Assembly: GCF_017795745.1 (NCBI RefSeq) | Contig: NZ_CP059067.1 | Coordinates: 1,178,001-1,242,000 of the forward strand | DNA: 64,000 bases | Source of the DNA: Rhizobacter sp. AJA081-3 | GTDB taxonomy: Bacteria > Pseudomonadota > Gammaproteobacteria > Burkholderiales > Burkholderiaceae_C | Direction: 5' to 3' | Shown: positions 8,898 through 17,615 of the stretch, in pieces | Layout: the number at the start of each line of letters is the position of its first letter | Position numbering within the stretch: position 1 is the stretch's first letter | Notes under the pieces: generated by a model | What the model saw: the letters and a program-made list of their open reading frames with translations, nothing else | Databases searched by the model: none | Told to the model about the DNA's origin: nothing | Program-made: the position numbers and the translations under genes

Positions 8898-9272
8898 GTG
8901 CGGGTGCTGATCCGCTCCTCCACCACCGTCCGCCGCGTCGCGCTGCCCCTGCTGGCGGCGATGCTGTTGATGCTCCAGGCCCTCGGCCTGCTGCACGCGG
9001 TCATGCACGGGACCGGGCACGGTGCGGGGCATGCCTTGCATGCGACGTCCGCCGCATCGCACGATGCAGCTGGCGACCTGTTCGGCGATCACGGCGACGA
9101 CGCGACCTGTCGCCTGTACGACCAGCTGGCCCATGCCGACGTTGCCTGCGGCGTGCCTGTGCTGGCCCTGCCAGACACGACGCAGGTGTGCGTCAACGTC
9201 ATCCTGCGCAGCGGGCGGCATGCGCCGCAGGCCGCGGGCTTCCTCGCCCGCGGGCCTCCTTTCACGGCTTGA
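8898..9272 (+). CDS. DUF2946-like small protein, His-rich
   Basis: A 124-residue protein with a hydrophobic N-terminal segment (residues about 14-33), then a His-rich region (HAVMHGTGHGAGHALH), the motif CRLYDQLAHAD, and a C-terminal ARGPP. The last two are hallmarks of the DUF2946 family, often found beside TonB receptors or copper and zinc genes. The GTG at 8898 is the first in-frame start; another GTG lies two codons later. It precedes the ZnuD-like receptor by 112 bases, so a metal-linked role in the periplasm is likely, but no function is proven for the family. Confidence 0.65.
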   Translation: MRVLIRSSTTVRRVALPLLAAMLLMLQALGLLHAVMHGTGHGAGHALHATSAASHDAAGDLFGDHGDDATCRLYDQLAHADVACGVPVLALPDTTQVCVNVILRSGRHAPQAAGFLARGPPFTA

Positions 9273-9299
9273 AGACCCGGCCGCCTTCCGGCGGTCTTC
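9271..9299 (+). terminator. Stem-loop between the DUF2946 gene and the receptor gene
   Basis: GAAGACC and GGTCTTC enclose an inner GCCG/CGGC stem. It overlaps the last codon of the upstream gene and is not followed by a T-run, so it may act as an attenuator or a message-processing hairpin rather than a full terminator. Confidence 0.3.
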
Positions 9300-9384
9300 G
9301 TGTGCGCCGGCCCGCATCGCGCGGGCTGGCGTGCGGTGCGCTGCCGTGCACCGTGCGGCTCTTCTCCGTGATGGAACCCCTCTC

Positions 9385-11415
9385 ATGCCGACAACCCTTT
9401 CGCGCCATCGGCGCAACGCGCTCGCCTGCGCGATCGCTTCCCTGGGCCTGCCCGTGGCGGCCCAGGTCACCCAACTGGACCCGGTCGTCGTCACCGGCAA
9501 CCCGCTGCGCTCCGACGACCTGGCGGCACCCGTTTCCGTGCTGTCGGGCGATGCCCTCGTGCTCAGGCGCGGCAGCTCGCTCGGCGACACGCTCAATGGC
9601 CAGCCAGGCGTCTCGTCGACCTACTTCGGCCCCAACGCCAACCGGCCGGTGATCCGCGGCCTGGACGGCGACCGCGTGCGCATCCTCGGCAACGCCGGGG
9701 CGTCGTTCGATGCGTCGAGCCTGAGCTTCGACCATGCGGTGCCGATCGACCCGCTGGTGATCGAGCGCATCGAGGTGCTGCGCGGCCCGGCGGCACTGCT
9801 GTACGGCGGCAGTGCCGTCGGCGGCGTGGTCAATGCGCTGGACAACCGCATCCCGAAGTCGCCGCTGAACGCGCCCACCGGCGCCGCCGAGCTGCGCCTG
9901 GGCGGCGCCGAGCGCGAACGCTCCGCCGCTGCGCTGCTCGAGACGGGCAATGGGCGCTGGGCGCTGCATGCCGACGCTTTCGGCCGGCAGACCTCGGACC
10001 TGCGTGTGCCCCGCTTCACGCCGGTGGAAGACGGCGCGGCGCTGCCCGAATCGACCCGCGTGCGCAACTCGGCCTCGCGCGCCAGCGGTGGCGCGCTCGG
10101 CGCGTCCTTCACGACGCCCACGAGCCATCTCGGTGCCGCGGTCGACAGCTACGACAGCCGCTACGGCATCGTCGCCGAACCCGACGTGATCATCCGCATG
10201 CAGCGCGAGCACCTGGCGCTGGCCGGCGAATGGCGCGAACTCGGCGGGCCGCTGCGTGCAGTGCGTGCGCAACTCGGCCGCACGGTCTACGAGCACCGCG
10301 AGATCGAAGGCACAGGCGAGGTCGGCACCACGTTCTCGACGCGCGGCACCGAGGCGCGCATCGAGGCGGAGCACGCGGCCATCGGCGGGGTGCGCGGCGT
10401 GCTGGGCGCCCAGTTCGAGCGCAGCGACTTCGCCGCGCTCGGTGCCGAGGCCTTCGTGCCGGGCACGACGACGAGAAAGCAGGGTGTCTTCCTGCTCGAA
10501 GAGACGGCCTGGCCGCTCGGCACGCTGAGCGCAGGCGTGCGGCTGGAGCATGCACGTGTCGACTCGGCCGGCGACGCCGATCCGGCGACAGCGCAGTTCG
10601 GCGCGCCGGCGTCGCGCCGTTTCTCGCTGCGCAGCGTCTCGCTGGGCAACGTCTGGAAGTTCGCGCCCGCGTGGAGCCTCGCCACCACGCTGGCGAGCAC
10701 CGAACGCGCGCCGACCTCGTTCGAGCTCTACGCCAACGGCGTGCATGCGGCCACCGGTGCCTACGAGCGCGGCGACGCGGACCTGGGCGCCGAGCGGGGG
10801 CGTAACCTCGACGCGGCATTGCAATGGGCTGCCGGCCGCAGCTCGGTGCGCGTGGGCGTGTTCGAGGCGCGCTTCTCGCGCTTCATCAACCTCGCGGCCA
10901 CCGGCGCCACGGTCGACGTGGTGGCTGAAGACGGCTCGCTGGAAGCCGTGCCGGAGTACGTGTTCCGCTCGGTGCGCGCGCGCTTGCGCGGCATCGAGGC
11001 GCAGGCGAAGCACCGTTTCGACGCCGGGGCCTGGTCGTTCGAGCTGTCGGGTCAGCTCGATCTCGTGCGTGCCGACGACCTCAGCAGTGGCGAGCCGCTG
11101 CCGCGCATCGCCCCGGCCCGGCTGAGGCTGGGGCTCGACGCGGTGACGGGCCCGTGGACGGGAAGCGCGGAGCTCGACCATGCCGCGCGGCAGGGCCGCG
11201 TGGCGGCCACCGACGTGGCCACGCCGGGCCACAGCCTGCTCAACTTGGCGCTGTCACGGCGCTTCGCACTGGGCGGCAGCGACGCGCTGGCCTTCGTGAA
11301 GCTGGCCAACGCGACCAATGCACTGGCCTACAACGCATCGACCATCCCGACCGTGCGCGACCTCGCGCCGCTGCCCGGGCGCTCGTTGAAGCTCGGTCTG
11401 CGCGTGAGCTTCTGA
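9385..11415 (+). CDS. TonB-dependent receptor, ZnuD-like (probable zinc or other metal uptake)
   Basis: A 676-residue outer-membrane receptor with signal peptide (ends near PVAAQ), TonB box region QLDPVVVTGNP, plug domain and C-terminal barrel ending KLGLRVSF. The plug motifs GVSSTYFGPNANRPVIRG, DASSLSFDHAVPIDPL and LRGPAALLYGGSAVGGVVN are those of the ZnuD group, known in Neisseria for zinc uptake. The ATG at 9385 is chosen because it starts the signal peptide; an upstream extension would be non-hydrophobic. The His-rich DUF2946 neighbour fits a metal substrate. Haem or copper are alternatives. Confidence 0.75.
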   Translation: MPTTLSRHRRNALACAIASLGLPVAAQVTQLDPVVVTGNPLRSDDLAAPVSVLSGDALVLRRGSSLGDTLNGQPGVSSTYFGPNANRPVIRGLDGDRVRILGNAGASFDASSLSFDHAVPIDPLVIERIEVLRGPAALLYGGSAVGGVVNALDNRIPKSPLNAPTGAAELRLGGAERERSAAALLETGNGRWALHADAFGRQTSDLRVPRFTPVEDGAALPESTRVRNSASRASGGALGASFTTPTSHLGAAVDSYDSRYGIVAEPDVIIRMQREHLALAGEWRELGGPLRAVRAQLGRTVYEHREIEGTGEVGTTFSTRGTEARIEAEHAAIGGVRGVLGAQFERSDFAALGAEAFVPGTTTRKQGVFLLEETAWPLGTLSAGVRLEHARVDSAGDADPATAQFGAPASRRFSLRSVSLGNVWKFAPAWSLATTLASTERAPTSFELYANGVHAATGAYERGDADLGAERGRNLDAALQWAAGRSSVRVGVFEARFSRFINLAATGATVDVVAEDGSLEAVPEYVFRSVRARLRGIEAQAKHRFDAGAWSFELSGQLDLVRADDLSSGEPLPRIAPARLRLGLDAVTGPWTGSAELDHAARQGRVAATDVATPGHSLLNLALSRRFALGGSDALAFVKLANATNALAYNASTIPTVRDLAPLPGRSLKLGLRVSF

Positions 11416-11440
11416 GTCAGGCGGAGGTGCTGCGCGAGCG

Positions 11441-12088
11441 TCAGGGAGCCAGGCGCTCGCGCACCCAGTGGCCGCCGTCCTGGCGGTAGCGCAGGCGGTC
11501 GTGCAGGCGCGACTTGCGGCCCTGCCAGAACTCCCAGCGGTCCGGAACCAGCCGGTAACCGCCCCAGTGTGGCGGCCGCGGCGGGTGGAGCAGGAACTTC
11601 GCGCCATAACGCGCCGCGTTGGCCACCAGGACGGCGCGCGACTCGATCACCTGGCTCTGCGGCGAAGCCCAGGCGCCGATGCGCGAATCGAGCGGGCGCG
11701 TCTTGAAGTAGGCATCAGATTCGGCCTCGTCGACCTTCTCGACGCGGCCTTCGATGCGCACCACGCGCTCGAGCTCGACCCAGTGGAACTGCAGCGCCGC
11801 GAAGGGGTGGCCGGCGAGCTCGCGTCCCTTGCGGCTGTCGTAGTTGGTGAACCAGACGATGCCGCGGGCGTCGTAGCCCTTGATGAGCACCACGCGCGTC
11901 GAGGGCCGGCCGTCGGCACCGACGGTGGCCACGGTCATCGCGTTCGGCTCGGGCAGTTCGGCGCTCAGCGCCTGCTGCATCCACAGCTCGAACTGCTGCA
12001 GCGGATCGGCATGGCTGGCGGACTCGTCGAGTTCGTCGCGCTCGTAGCTCTTGCGCAGGTCGGCGATGACGCGGGAGGGGTCGCTCAT
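11441..12088 (-). CDS. pdxH: Pyridoxine/pyridoxamine 5'-phosphate oxidase
   Basis: A 215-residue FMN enzyme that makes pyridoxal 5'-phosphate from the pyridoxine or pyridoxamine phosphate in the last step of vitamin B6 synthesis and salvage. The N terminus ([13 protein letters not shown]), the block [21 protein letters not shown]-type strand, and the conserved C terminus ending in ERLAP match the family along its full usual length. It is convergent with the ZnuD-like receptor and divergent from the MocA-like gene. Confidence 0.93.
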   Translation of the reverse strand: MSDPSRVIADLRKSYERDELDESASHADPLQQFELWMQQALSAELPEPNAMTVATVGADGRPSTRVVLIKGYDARGIVWFTNYDSRKGRELAGHPFAALQFHWVELERVVRIEGRVEKVDEAESDAYFKTRPLDSRIGAWASPQSQVIESRAVLVANAARYGAKFLLHPPRPPHWGGYRLVPDRWEFWQGRKSRLHDRLRYRQDGGHWVRERLAP

Positions 12089-12150
12089 GATGCATCGAGT
12101 ATAGAGATGAGACCCGGTCGATCAGGGTCTACCCGCCTGACAGACATTGC

Positions 12151-12166
12151 TAAGCAAATCTGCTTA
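12151..12166. promoter_or_regulatory. Inverted repeat in the pdxH / MocA-like intergenic region
   Basis: TAAGCA and TGCTTA flank AATC in the 194-base divergent gap between pdxH and the next gene. The AT-rich setting stands out from the surrounding GC-rich DNA, so this may be a regulator site for one or both promoters. No regulator can be named. Confidence 0.35.
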
Positions 12167-12282
12167 CGGGGAATGCCTTAGGTATACGTCCCACTACCTG
12201 ATTCGGAGTGCGGATCCCATTCTGTTTCCAAGGCGCGAGGCATGCTCGTGCCATCGACAATGAACAAGAACAGGGGTGGCGC

Positions 12283-12909
12283 ATGACTGCGCAACCGGCG
12301 GTGATCGTGTTGGCGGCGGGCAAGGGAAGCCGGTTTCTCGGCGCCGACCACAAGCTCGCCCAGCGTCTGGGAAGTGCAACGGTGCTGGCCACCACGCTGC
12401 GCCACGCGGTGGCCACGCAACTGCCCGTCATCGCGGTGACCACCGAAGCCCTTGCCGATGTCGCGCGCCGGAGCGTGGCCGCGCGCGACGTGATCGTGCT
12501 GCCCGAAGTCGGCGCGCCGGGCCACGAAGGCCTGGGCATGGGCTACTCGATCGCCGCAGGGGTGAGCGCCTGTCCCGATGCCGGCGGCTGGCTCGTGCTG
12601 CCCGGCGACATGCCGATGGTGCGCACCGCGACGCTGCTCGAGGTGGCGCGCGAACTGGCGCGCCATGCGGTGGTGTTCGCGCAGCACAAGGGCATGCGCG
12701 GCCACCCGGTGGGATTCTCCGCGGAGCTCTACTCCGAGCTGACCAGCCTGCGCGGCGACGAGGGCGCTCGCCGCCTGGTGGCGCGCTATCCGGCGGTGGG
12801 CATCGAAGTCGACGACCCGGGCGTGCTGATCGACGTCGACACCGAGGCCGACCTGGACGCCGTGCGCCAGGCCCAGCAGCGCGGCGAACAGGCGCCGCAG
12901 CGGCTCTGA
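12283..12909 (+). CDS. MocA/MobA-like nucleotidyltransferase
   Basis: A 208-residue protein with the NTP-binding signature LAAGKGSRFLGADHK at residues about 10-24 and LPGDMPMV near residue 107, where the Asp binds metal. This is the fold of MocA (molybdenum cofactor cytidylyltransferase) and MobA. Molybdenum hydroxylases are not encoded nearby, so the nucleotide and acceptor are uncertain. The ATG at 12283 is used because it directly precedes the nucleotide-binding strand; earlier codons are not conserved in character. Confidence 0.75.
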   Translation: MTAQPAVIVLAAGKGSRFLGADHKLAQRLGSATVLATTLRHAVATQLPVIAVTTEALADVARRSVAARDVIVLPEVGAPGHEGLGMGYSIAAGVSACPDAGGWLVLPGDMPMVRTATLLEVARELARHAVVFAQHKGMRGHPVGFSAELYSELTSLRGDEGARRLVARYPAVGIEVDDPGVLIDVDTEADLDAVRQAQQRGEQAPQRL

Positions 12910-12929
12910 CGCCGCGTCGCTTCGGCGGC

Positions 12930-13529
12930 TCAGCCCAGCGCCAGCGCGAGCTTTTCGAGCCGCTCGATCTCGCGGTCGCGGATGCCGCAGCGGCGCAGTG
13001 AAGCCGCTGTCTCGAGCAGGTACTCCAGCGTGCTGCCATATCGCCCCGAGGCATGGCGCAGGATGTCGAGCAACTGCTCGTCGCTGAGCTCGCCGGTGTG
13101 CGCCGGGCTGGCACGGTCCAGCGTGAACGCCAGCGCGCGCACCGTGCCCTGCGGCGTGCGGCATGGCACCCAGCGCGGGTCGTACACGCCGGTGGGCATC
13201 TCGCGTTGCCACAGGCGCTCCAGTTCGGCGGGCGCGCGGCAGCGGTCGATGCGGTAGACCATGCCGCGGCAGGATCCGCCGGACACCAGCGCGAACACCA
13301 GGCCGGGGCGTTGCGGCGTGCCACGGTTGATGCGCGAGCGCATGCGCAGGGCGCGGTGCCAGCCGTGCACGGCCGCGCCGCGCTGCTCCTCGGCGTCGAA
13401 TTCGGGGCGCCAGATCAGCGAGGCGTAGCCGAACACCCACAGGTCTTCGTCGCCGCCCCAGGCGCGCAGCGTCTCGTCGAGCATCGCGCCGGGGTCGCGC
13501 AGCAGCAGCGGATCGCCTTCGTCCATCAT
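12930..13529 (-). CDS. chaC: ChaC-type gamma-glutamylcyclotransferase
   Basis: A 199-residue protein with the family motif FGYASLIWRP near residue 32 and the later blocks RGTPQRPGL and PTGVYDPRWV. Bacterial ChaC degrades glutathione to 5-oxoproline and Cys-Gly in the cytosol. The length fits the family. Two adjacent ATG codons (MMDE) leave the start uncertain by one residue. It is divergent from the OmpA-like gene, only 42 bases away, with a possible TAGAAT -10 box at 13540-13545 for that gene. Confidence 0.85.
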   Translation of the reverse strand: MMDEGDPLLLRDPGAMLDETLRAWGGDEDLWVFGYASLIWRPEFDAEEQRGAAVHGWHRALRMRSRINRGTPQRPGLVFALVSGGSCRGMVYRIDRCRAPAELERLWQREMPTGVYDPRWVPCRTPQGTVRALAFTLDRASPAHTGELSDEQLLDILRHASGRYGSTLEYLLETAASLRRCGIRDREIERLEKLALALG

Positions 13530-13571
13530 TCCGACACTCTAGAATGAATCGAACAACATTGAAGGAAAAGC

Positions 13572-14033
13572 ATGAGCGATGCCAATGACGACGTGCAGAA
13601 CTACGCGCTGGCCGTGCTGGCGGGCGTGGTGGCCCTGGTCGTGGCCGGAGTGATCGCGCTGGCGGTCTCCACCAGCCGCAATGCCGTGCCGGCCAAGCCG
13701 GCGGCGGCCGCCGCGCCCCAGGAGGCCCAGCCGCGTGTCTATTTCGAAGTCGATTCCGACGCCTTGCCGGCTGACGCCGCCGAGGTGCTGAACCGCGTCG
13801 CCGATGCTGCGCGCGGCAAGCCTGGCACCACCGTGCTGATTTCCGGCTTCCACGACGCCACCGGCAACCCCGAGCACAACGCCGACCTGGCCAAGCGTCG
13901 GGCGCAGGCCGTGCGCCACGCGCTCGAAGCCAACGGCGTGATGCCGAGCCAGCTGGTGCTCGACAAGCCGCAGGAAACGACGGGCGGTGCCGACGCCCGC
14001 GAGGCCCGGCGCGTCGAGTTGCGTCTGCAGTAG
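13572..14033 (+). CDS. Small membrane-anchored OmpA-like protein
   Basis: A 153-residue protein with one N-terminal membrane segment (residues about 12-32, ALAVLAGVVALVVAGVIALA), an Ala/Pro linker, and a C-terminal OmpA-type peptidoglycan-binding domain from about residue 57 (VYFEVDSDALPADA, then AKRRAQAVRHAL). The domain normally binds diaminopimelate in the cell wall. It lacks an outer-membrane barrel and looks anchored in the inner membrane. The ATG has an AAGGAAA ribosome site. Confidence 0.8.
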   Translation: MSDANDDVQNYALAVLAGVVALVVAGVIALAVSTSRNAVPAKPAAAAAPQEAQPRVYFEVDSDALPADAAEVLNRVADAARGKPGTTVLISGFHDATGNPEHNADLAKRRAQAVRHALEANGVMPSQLVLDKPQETTGGADAREARRVELRLQ

Positions 14034-14049
14034 GGCAAAGCCGCTTGTT

Positions 14050-14078
14050 TTGACGATGTAACCTGGTTACCGGATAAT
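14050..14078 (+). promoter_or_regulatory. Sigma-70 promoter of edd-eda
   Basis: TTGACG at 14050-14055 and GATAAT at 14073-14078 are separated by exactly 17 bases, a near-consensus promoter that is rare in such GC-rich DNA. Transcription would start near 14085, which rules out the TTG at 14085 as the edd start and supports ATG 14109. Confidence 0.75.
14058..14070. promoter_or_regulatory. Operator-like palindrome in the edd promoter spacer
   Basis: GTAACC-T-GGTTAC is a perfect inverted repeat lying wholly between the -35 and -10 boxes, the classic place for a repressor. A third GTTAC half-element follows at 14089-14093. The regulator is not encoded next to it; a sugar-responsive repressor is an inference from the edd-eda genes it would control. 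Confidence 0.6.
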
Positions 14079-14108
14079 CAGGGCTTGAGTTACAGCCCCG
14101 GTGACGCC

Positions 14109-15923
14109 ATGAAGCCAGCCCTCGTCGAAGTCACGCAACGCATCCGCGAGCGCAGCGCGGCCAGCCGTTCGGCCTACCTCGCGCGCGTTCAGGCCGCCAT
14201 CGACCGCCCTCGCGGCTCCGACCGCATGGGCTGCGCCAACGTGGCGCATGCCTTCGCGGCGCTGCCGCCGAACGACAAGCTGCGCGTGGTGGCCGAACGC
14301 GCGCCGCACATCGGCGTGGTCACGGCCTACAACGACATGCTGTCGGCCCACCAGCCTTACGAAGGCTTTCCGGCGCTGATCCGCGACGAAGCGCGCAAGC
14401 AGGGTGCCACCGTGCAGGTGGCCGGCGGCGTGCCGGCGATGTGCGACGGCGTCACCCAGGGCCTGCCCGGCATGGAGATGAGCCTGTTCTCGCGCGACAC
14501 CATCGCCATGAGCACGGCCATCGCGCTGACGCACGACGTGTTCGACGCCGCGCTGCTGCTGGGCGTGTGCGACAAGATCGTGCCCGGCCTGCTGATCGGC
14601 GCGCTGCATTTCGGGCACCTGCCTTGCGTGTTCGTGCCGGCCGGGCCGATGAGCACCGGCCTGTCGAACAACGAGAAGTCCAAGGTGCGCGAGCAGTTCG
14701 CGCAGGGGCTGGTGGGCCGCGACAAGCTGCTCGAGGCCGAGTCGGCTGCGTACCACGGCCCGGGCACCTGCACCTTCTACGGCACCGCCAACAGCAACCA
14801 GATGCTGCTCGAGGCCATGGGCCTGCACGTGCCGGGCGCGGCCTTCGTGCACCCGCATGCGCAGATGCGCGAGGCACTGACGCGCGAAGCGGTGCGCACC
14901 GTGCTCGGCATCGTCAAGGCCAAGCGCTTCACGCCGATCGGCCGGCTGGTCGACGAACGCGTGATCGTCAACGCGATGGTCGCGCTGCTGGCCACCGGCG
15001 GCTCCACCAACCACCTGATCCACTGGGTGGCGGTGGCGCGCGCGGCCGGCATCCAGATCGACTGGACCGATTTCTCCGACCTCTCGCACGCCACGCCGCT
15101 GCTGGCGCGCGTGTACCCGAACGGCAGCGCCGACGTGAACCAGTTCCAGTCGGCCGGCGGCCCCGGTTTCGTGATCCGCGAACTGCTCGAAGGCGGCTTC
15201 ATGCACGCCGACGTGGCGACCGTCGTCGAAGGCGGCCTGCACGAGTTCGGCAAGGCGCCGCACCAGGACGGCGCGGGGCTGCGCTGGAACGCGCTGCCGA
15301 AGGCCAGCGGCGACGAGGGCATCGTGCGTTCGGTGGCGAAGCCCTTCAGCCCCGAGGGTGGCCTGAAGCTGCTCACCGGCAACCTCGGCCGCGCGGTGAT
15401 CAAGATCTCTGCCGTGCCGGACGATCGCCACGTCATCGAGGCACCGGCGCGCGTGTTCGCCTCGCAGGAAGAGCTGCTGGCGGCCTTCAAGGCCGGCGAG
15501 CTCGAGCGCGACCTGATCGCCGTGGTGCGCTTCCAGGGCCCGCGCGCCAACGGCATGCCCGAACTGCACAAGCTCACGCCGCCGCTGGCGGTGCTGCAAG
15601 GCAAGGGCTTCAAGGTGGCGCTGGTCACCGACGGCCGCATGAGCGGCGCCTCGGGCAAGGTGCCGGCGGCCATCCACGTCAGCCCCGAGGCGCTGGCCGA
15701 CGGCCCGCTGGGCAAGGTGCGCGACGGCGACGTGATCCGCCTGGACGCCGTGGCAGGCACGCTCGATGCATTGGTCGATGCGGCGGAGTGGGCAGCTCGC
15801 ATCCCGGCCCACATCACCGACGCGGCATCGCAGACCAACGCCCACGGCCTCGGGCGCGAACTCTTCGGCGGCATGCGCCGCAACGTGCTCAGCGCCGAAG
15901 AGGGCGCCTGCACCTGGCTCTGA
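14109..15923 (+). CDS. edd: 6-Phosphogluconate dehydratase (Entner-Doudoroff)
   Basis: A 604-residue iron-sulphur dehydratase of the IlvD/Edd family that turns 6-phosphogluconate into 2-keto-3-deoxy-6-phosphogluconate. The motifs [48 protein letters not shown] and [13 protein letters not shown] are those of Edd, and the Cys residues in them are the cluster ligands. The length is normal. It is followed 17 bases later by eda, and the pair forms the whole Entner-Doudoroff branch after gluconate 6-phosphate. Confidence 0.95.
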   Translation: MKPALVEVTQRIRERSAASRSAYLARVQAAIDRPRGSDRMGCANVAHAFAALPPNDKLRVVAERAPHIGVVTAYNDMLSAHQPYEGFPALIRDEARKQGATVQVAGGVPAMCDGVTQGLPGMEMSLFSRDTIAMSTAIALTHDVFDAALLLGVCDKIVPGLLIGALHFGHLPCVFVPAGPMSTGLSNNEKSKVREQFAQGLVGRDKLLEAESAAYHGPGTCTFYGTANSNQMLLEAMGLHVPGAAFVHPHAQMREALTREAVRTVLGIVKAKRFTPIGRLVDERVIVNAMVALLATGGSTNHLIHWVAVARAAGIQIDWTDFSDLSHATPLLARVYPNGSADVNQFQSAGGPGFVIRELLEGGFMHADVATVVEGGLHEFGKAPHQDGAGLRWNALPKASGDEGIVRSVAKPFSPEGGLKLLTGNLGRAVIKISAVPDDRHVIEAPARVFASQEELLAAFKAGELERDLIAVVRFQGPRANGMPELHKLTPPLAVLQGKGFKVALVTDGRMSGASGKVPAAIHVSPEALADGPLGKVRDGDVIRLDAVAGTLDALVDAAEWAARIPAHITDAASQTNAHGLGRELFGGMRRNVLSAEEGACTWL

Positions 15924-15940
15924 ATCGCAAGGAACCCGTC

Positions 15941-16561
15941 ATGAACACGCTCGAACTCGCCGATCACGGCCCGGTGATCCCGGTGATCGTGATCCAGAAG
16001 CTGGAAGACGCGGTGCCGATGGCGCAGGCGCTGGTCGACGGCGGCGTCAGGGTGCTGGAGATCACGCTGCGCACGCCGGTGGCGCTGAAATGCATGGAGG
16101 CCATCGCGCGCTCGGTGAAGGACGCCATCGTCGGCGCCGGCACCATCCGCACGGTGGACGATGCGCAGGCGGCGCGCGACGCCGGCTGCCAGTTCGGCGT
16201 GAGCCCGGGCTACACCAGCGAGATCGGCCACTACTGCCGCAACATCGGATTGCCGCTGCTCCCCGGCGTGGCCACGGCCAGCGAAGTGATGCGCGCCAAC
16301 GGCGACGGCTACGGCTTCCTGAAGTTCTTCCCGGCCTCGGCGGCCGGCGGCATCCCGCTGCTCAAGGCGCTGCACGGCCCGTTCGCCGACGTGGCCTTCT
16401 GCCCGACCGGCGGCATCAGCGTCGAGACCGCACCGCAGTACCTGGCGCTGCCCAACGTGAAGGTCTGCGGCGGCTCCTGGCTGACGCCGGCCGACGCCGT
16501 GGCGGCGAAGGACTGGGCGCGCATCACCCGCCTGGCGCAGGAATCCGGCAAGCTGCGCTGA
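15941..16561 (+). CDS. eda: KDPG aldolase
   Basis: A 206-residue class I aldolase that cleaves 2-keto-3-deoxy-6-phosphogluconate to pyruvate and glyceraldehyde 3-phosphate. The catalytic Glu lies in LEITLRTP (about residue 38) and the Schiff-base Lys in FLKFFPAS (about residue 127); GGSWL near the C terminus binds phosphate. It shares the edd promoter and has a ribosome site AAGGAA. It is convergent with the thioesterase gene, 12 bases away. Confidence 0.95.
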   Translation: MNTLELADHGPVIPVIVIQKLEDAVPMAQALVDGGVRVLEITLRTPVALKCMEAIARSVKDAIVGAGTIRTVDDAQAARDAGCQFGVSPGYTSEIGHYCRNIGLPLLPGVATASEVMRANGDGYGFLKFFPASAAGGIPLLKALHGPFADVAFCPTGGISVETAPQYLALPNVKVCGGSWLTPADAVAAKDWARITRLAQESGKLR

Positions 16562-16573
16562 TTCGGCGCGCGC

Positions 16574-17116
16574 TCAGCGCCGCGTGTCGAAGACCAGGCA
16601 GGTCGTCGTGGCGTGGGCGTAGAGCTTGCCGTCGGGGCCGACGAGCCGGCCCTCGGCCGTGGCCACCTGGTTGCCGCCATGCACCACGCGGCCTTCGGCG
16701 CGCACCAGCGGCACCTTGTCGGTGAGTGCGCGCACGATGTTGATCTTCAGCTCCAGCGTGGTGTAGCCCTTGCCGGCGGGCAGCGACGAGTGCACCGCGC
16801 AGCCCACGGCGGAATCGAGCAGGGTGGCGAACCAGCCGCCGTGCACCGTGCCCAGCGGGTTGTAGTGCTGGAAGCCGGGCTTGCCCTGGAACACCGCGAA
16901 ACCGGGCTCGATGTGCACCGGCAGGAAGTCCAGCGTCGTGCCGATCGGCGGCGAGGGCAGGCGACCGTCGAACATCGCCTCGAACACCTGCATGCCGCTC
17001 ATCCCGGCCACCTGCTCCGGGCGGGCCACGCCCGGCTCGCCGCGGCGGGCGCGTATCGCTGCTTCCTCTTCGCGCCAGCGGGCCAGCGTCGCCTCGGCAT
17101 CGATCGTCTTGCTCAT
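16574..17116 (-). CDS. PaaI-type hotdog-fold thioesterase
   Basis: A 180-residue protein with the hotdog motif NPLGTVHGGWFATLLDSAVG (about residues 86-105), in which HGG and the later Asp are catalytic features of the PaaI/4HBT thioesterases. These hydrolyse acyl-CoA esters in the cytosol; the substrate is not clear. The ATG at 17116 (MSKTIDAEA) is chosen rather than an upstream in-frame start, since the longer form would run through the divergent marR promoter. Confidence 0.8.
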   Translation of the reverse strand: MSKTIDAEATLARWREEEAAIRARRGEPGVARPEQVAGMSGMQVFEAMFDGRLPSPPIGTTLDFLPVHIEPGFAVFQGKPGFQHYNPLGTVHGGWFATLLDSAVGCAVHSSLPAGKGYTTLELKINIVRALTDKVPLVRAEGRVVHGGNQVATAEGRLVGPDGKLYAHATTTCLVFDTRR

Positions 17117-17130
17117 CCTTCGCCTTTCAC

Positions 17131-17158
17131 TTGCAGATGCAATGATTGCAGCTACAAT
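17131..17158 (+). promoter_or_regulatory. marR promoter overlapped by an extended palindrome
   Basis: TTGCAG (17131-17136) and TACAAT (17153-17158) form a -35/-10 pair with a 16-base spacer. The same stretch is an imperfect 27-base palindrome (17131-17157) with a perfect core TGCAAT-G-ATTGCA at 17138-17150. A dimeric regulator bound here would cover both boxes and also the start region of the divergent thioesterase gene. Autoregulation by the adjacent MarR protein is the simplest reading. Transcription would begin within a few bases of the ATG at 17169, giving a nearly leaderless message. Confidence 0.65.
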
Positions 17159-17168
17159 AATTGGCACG

Positions 17169-17615
17169 ATGGACGCTGTCAAGCCACAAGGCTGCACCAA
17201 CCTGAAGCTGCGCCAGCTCAGCCGTGCGGTCACGCGCCACTACGACGCGTACGTGGCACCCACCGGGCTGAAGAACTCGCAGTACTCGCTGCTCTCGCAC
17301 GTGGTGCTGCTCGGCCCGCTGCGGCCCACCGACCTGGCGGCGCGCATGAAGATCGATGCCTCCACACTGACGCGCAACCTGCACCCGCTGGTGGCCGCCG
17401 GCTGGGTGGAGCAGGGGCCGGGCGAGGATGCGCGCAGCCGCTCGGTCAGCGCCACCGACGCCGGCCGCGCCAAGCGCGCCGAAGCGCAGCGCGCCTGGAA
17501 GCAGGCACAGCTCGCGCTCAATGCCCGCCTGGGCAACGAGCGCGTGCTCGCGCTGCATGCGCTGATCGACGATTGCCTCGAAGCCCTCGATGTCTCGGAG
17601 AACGATGATGAATGA
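17169..17615 (+). CDS. MarR-family transcriptional regulator
   Basis: A 148-residue winged-helix protein. The recognition region (LRPTDLAARMKIDASTLTRN, about residues 52-71) and the wing (VEQGPGEDARSRSVSATDAG) are typical of MarR proteins. It is probably autoregulated through the palindrome just upstream. Its last codons overlap the start of the MFS gene by 11 bases, so the two are co-translated, the usual layout of a regulator with an efflux or uptake pump. The effector is unknown. Confidence 0.85.
   Translation: MDAVKPQGCTNLKLRQLSRAVTRHYDAYVAPTGLKNSQYSLLSHVVLLGPLRPTDLAARMKIDASTLTRNLHPLVAAGWVEQGPGEDARSRSVSATDAGRAKRAEAQRAWKQAQLALNARLGNERVLALHALIDDCLEALDVSENDDE

Noticed and set aside
14085-14108. 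TTG at 14085 as the edd start
   Set aside because: It coincides with the predicted transcription start of a strong promoter and has no ribosome site; ATG 14109 gives the usual N terminus.
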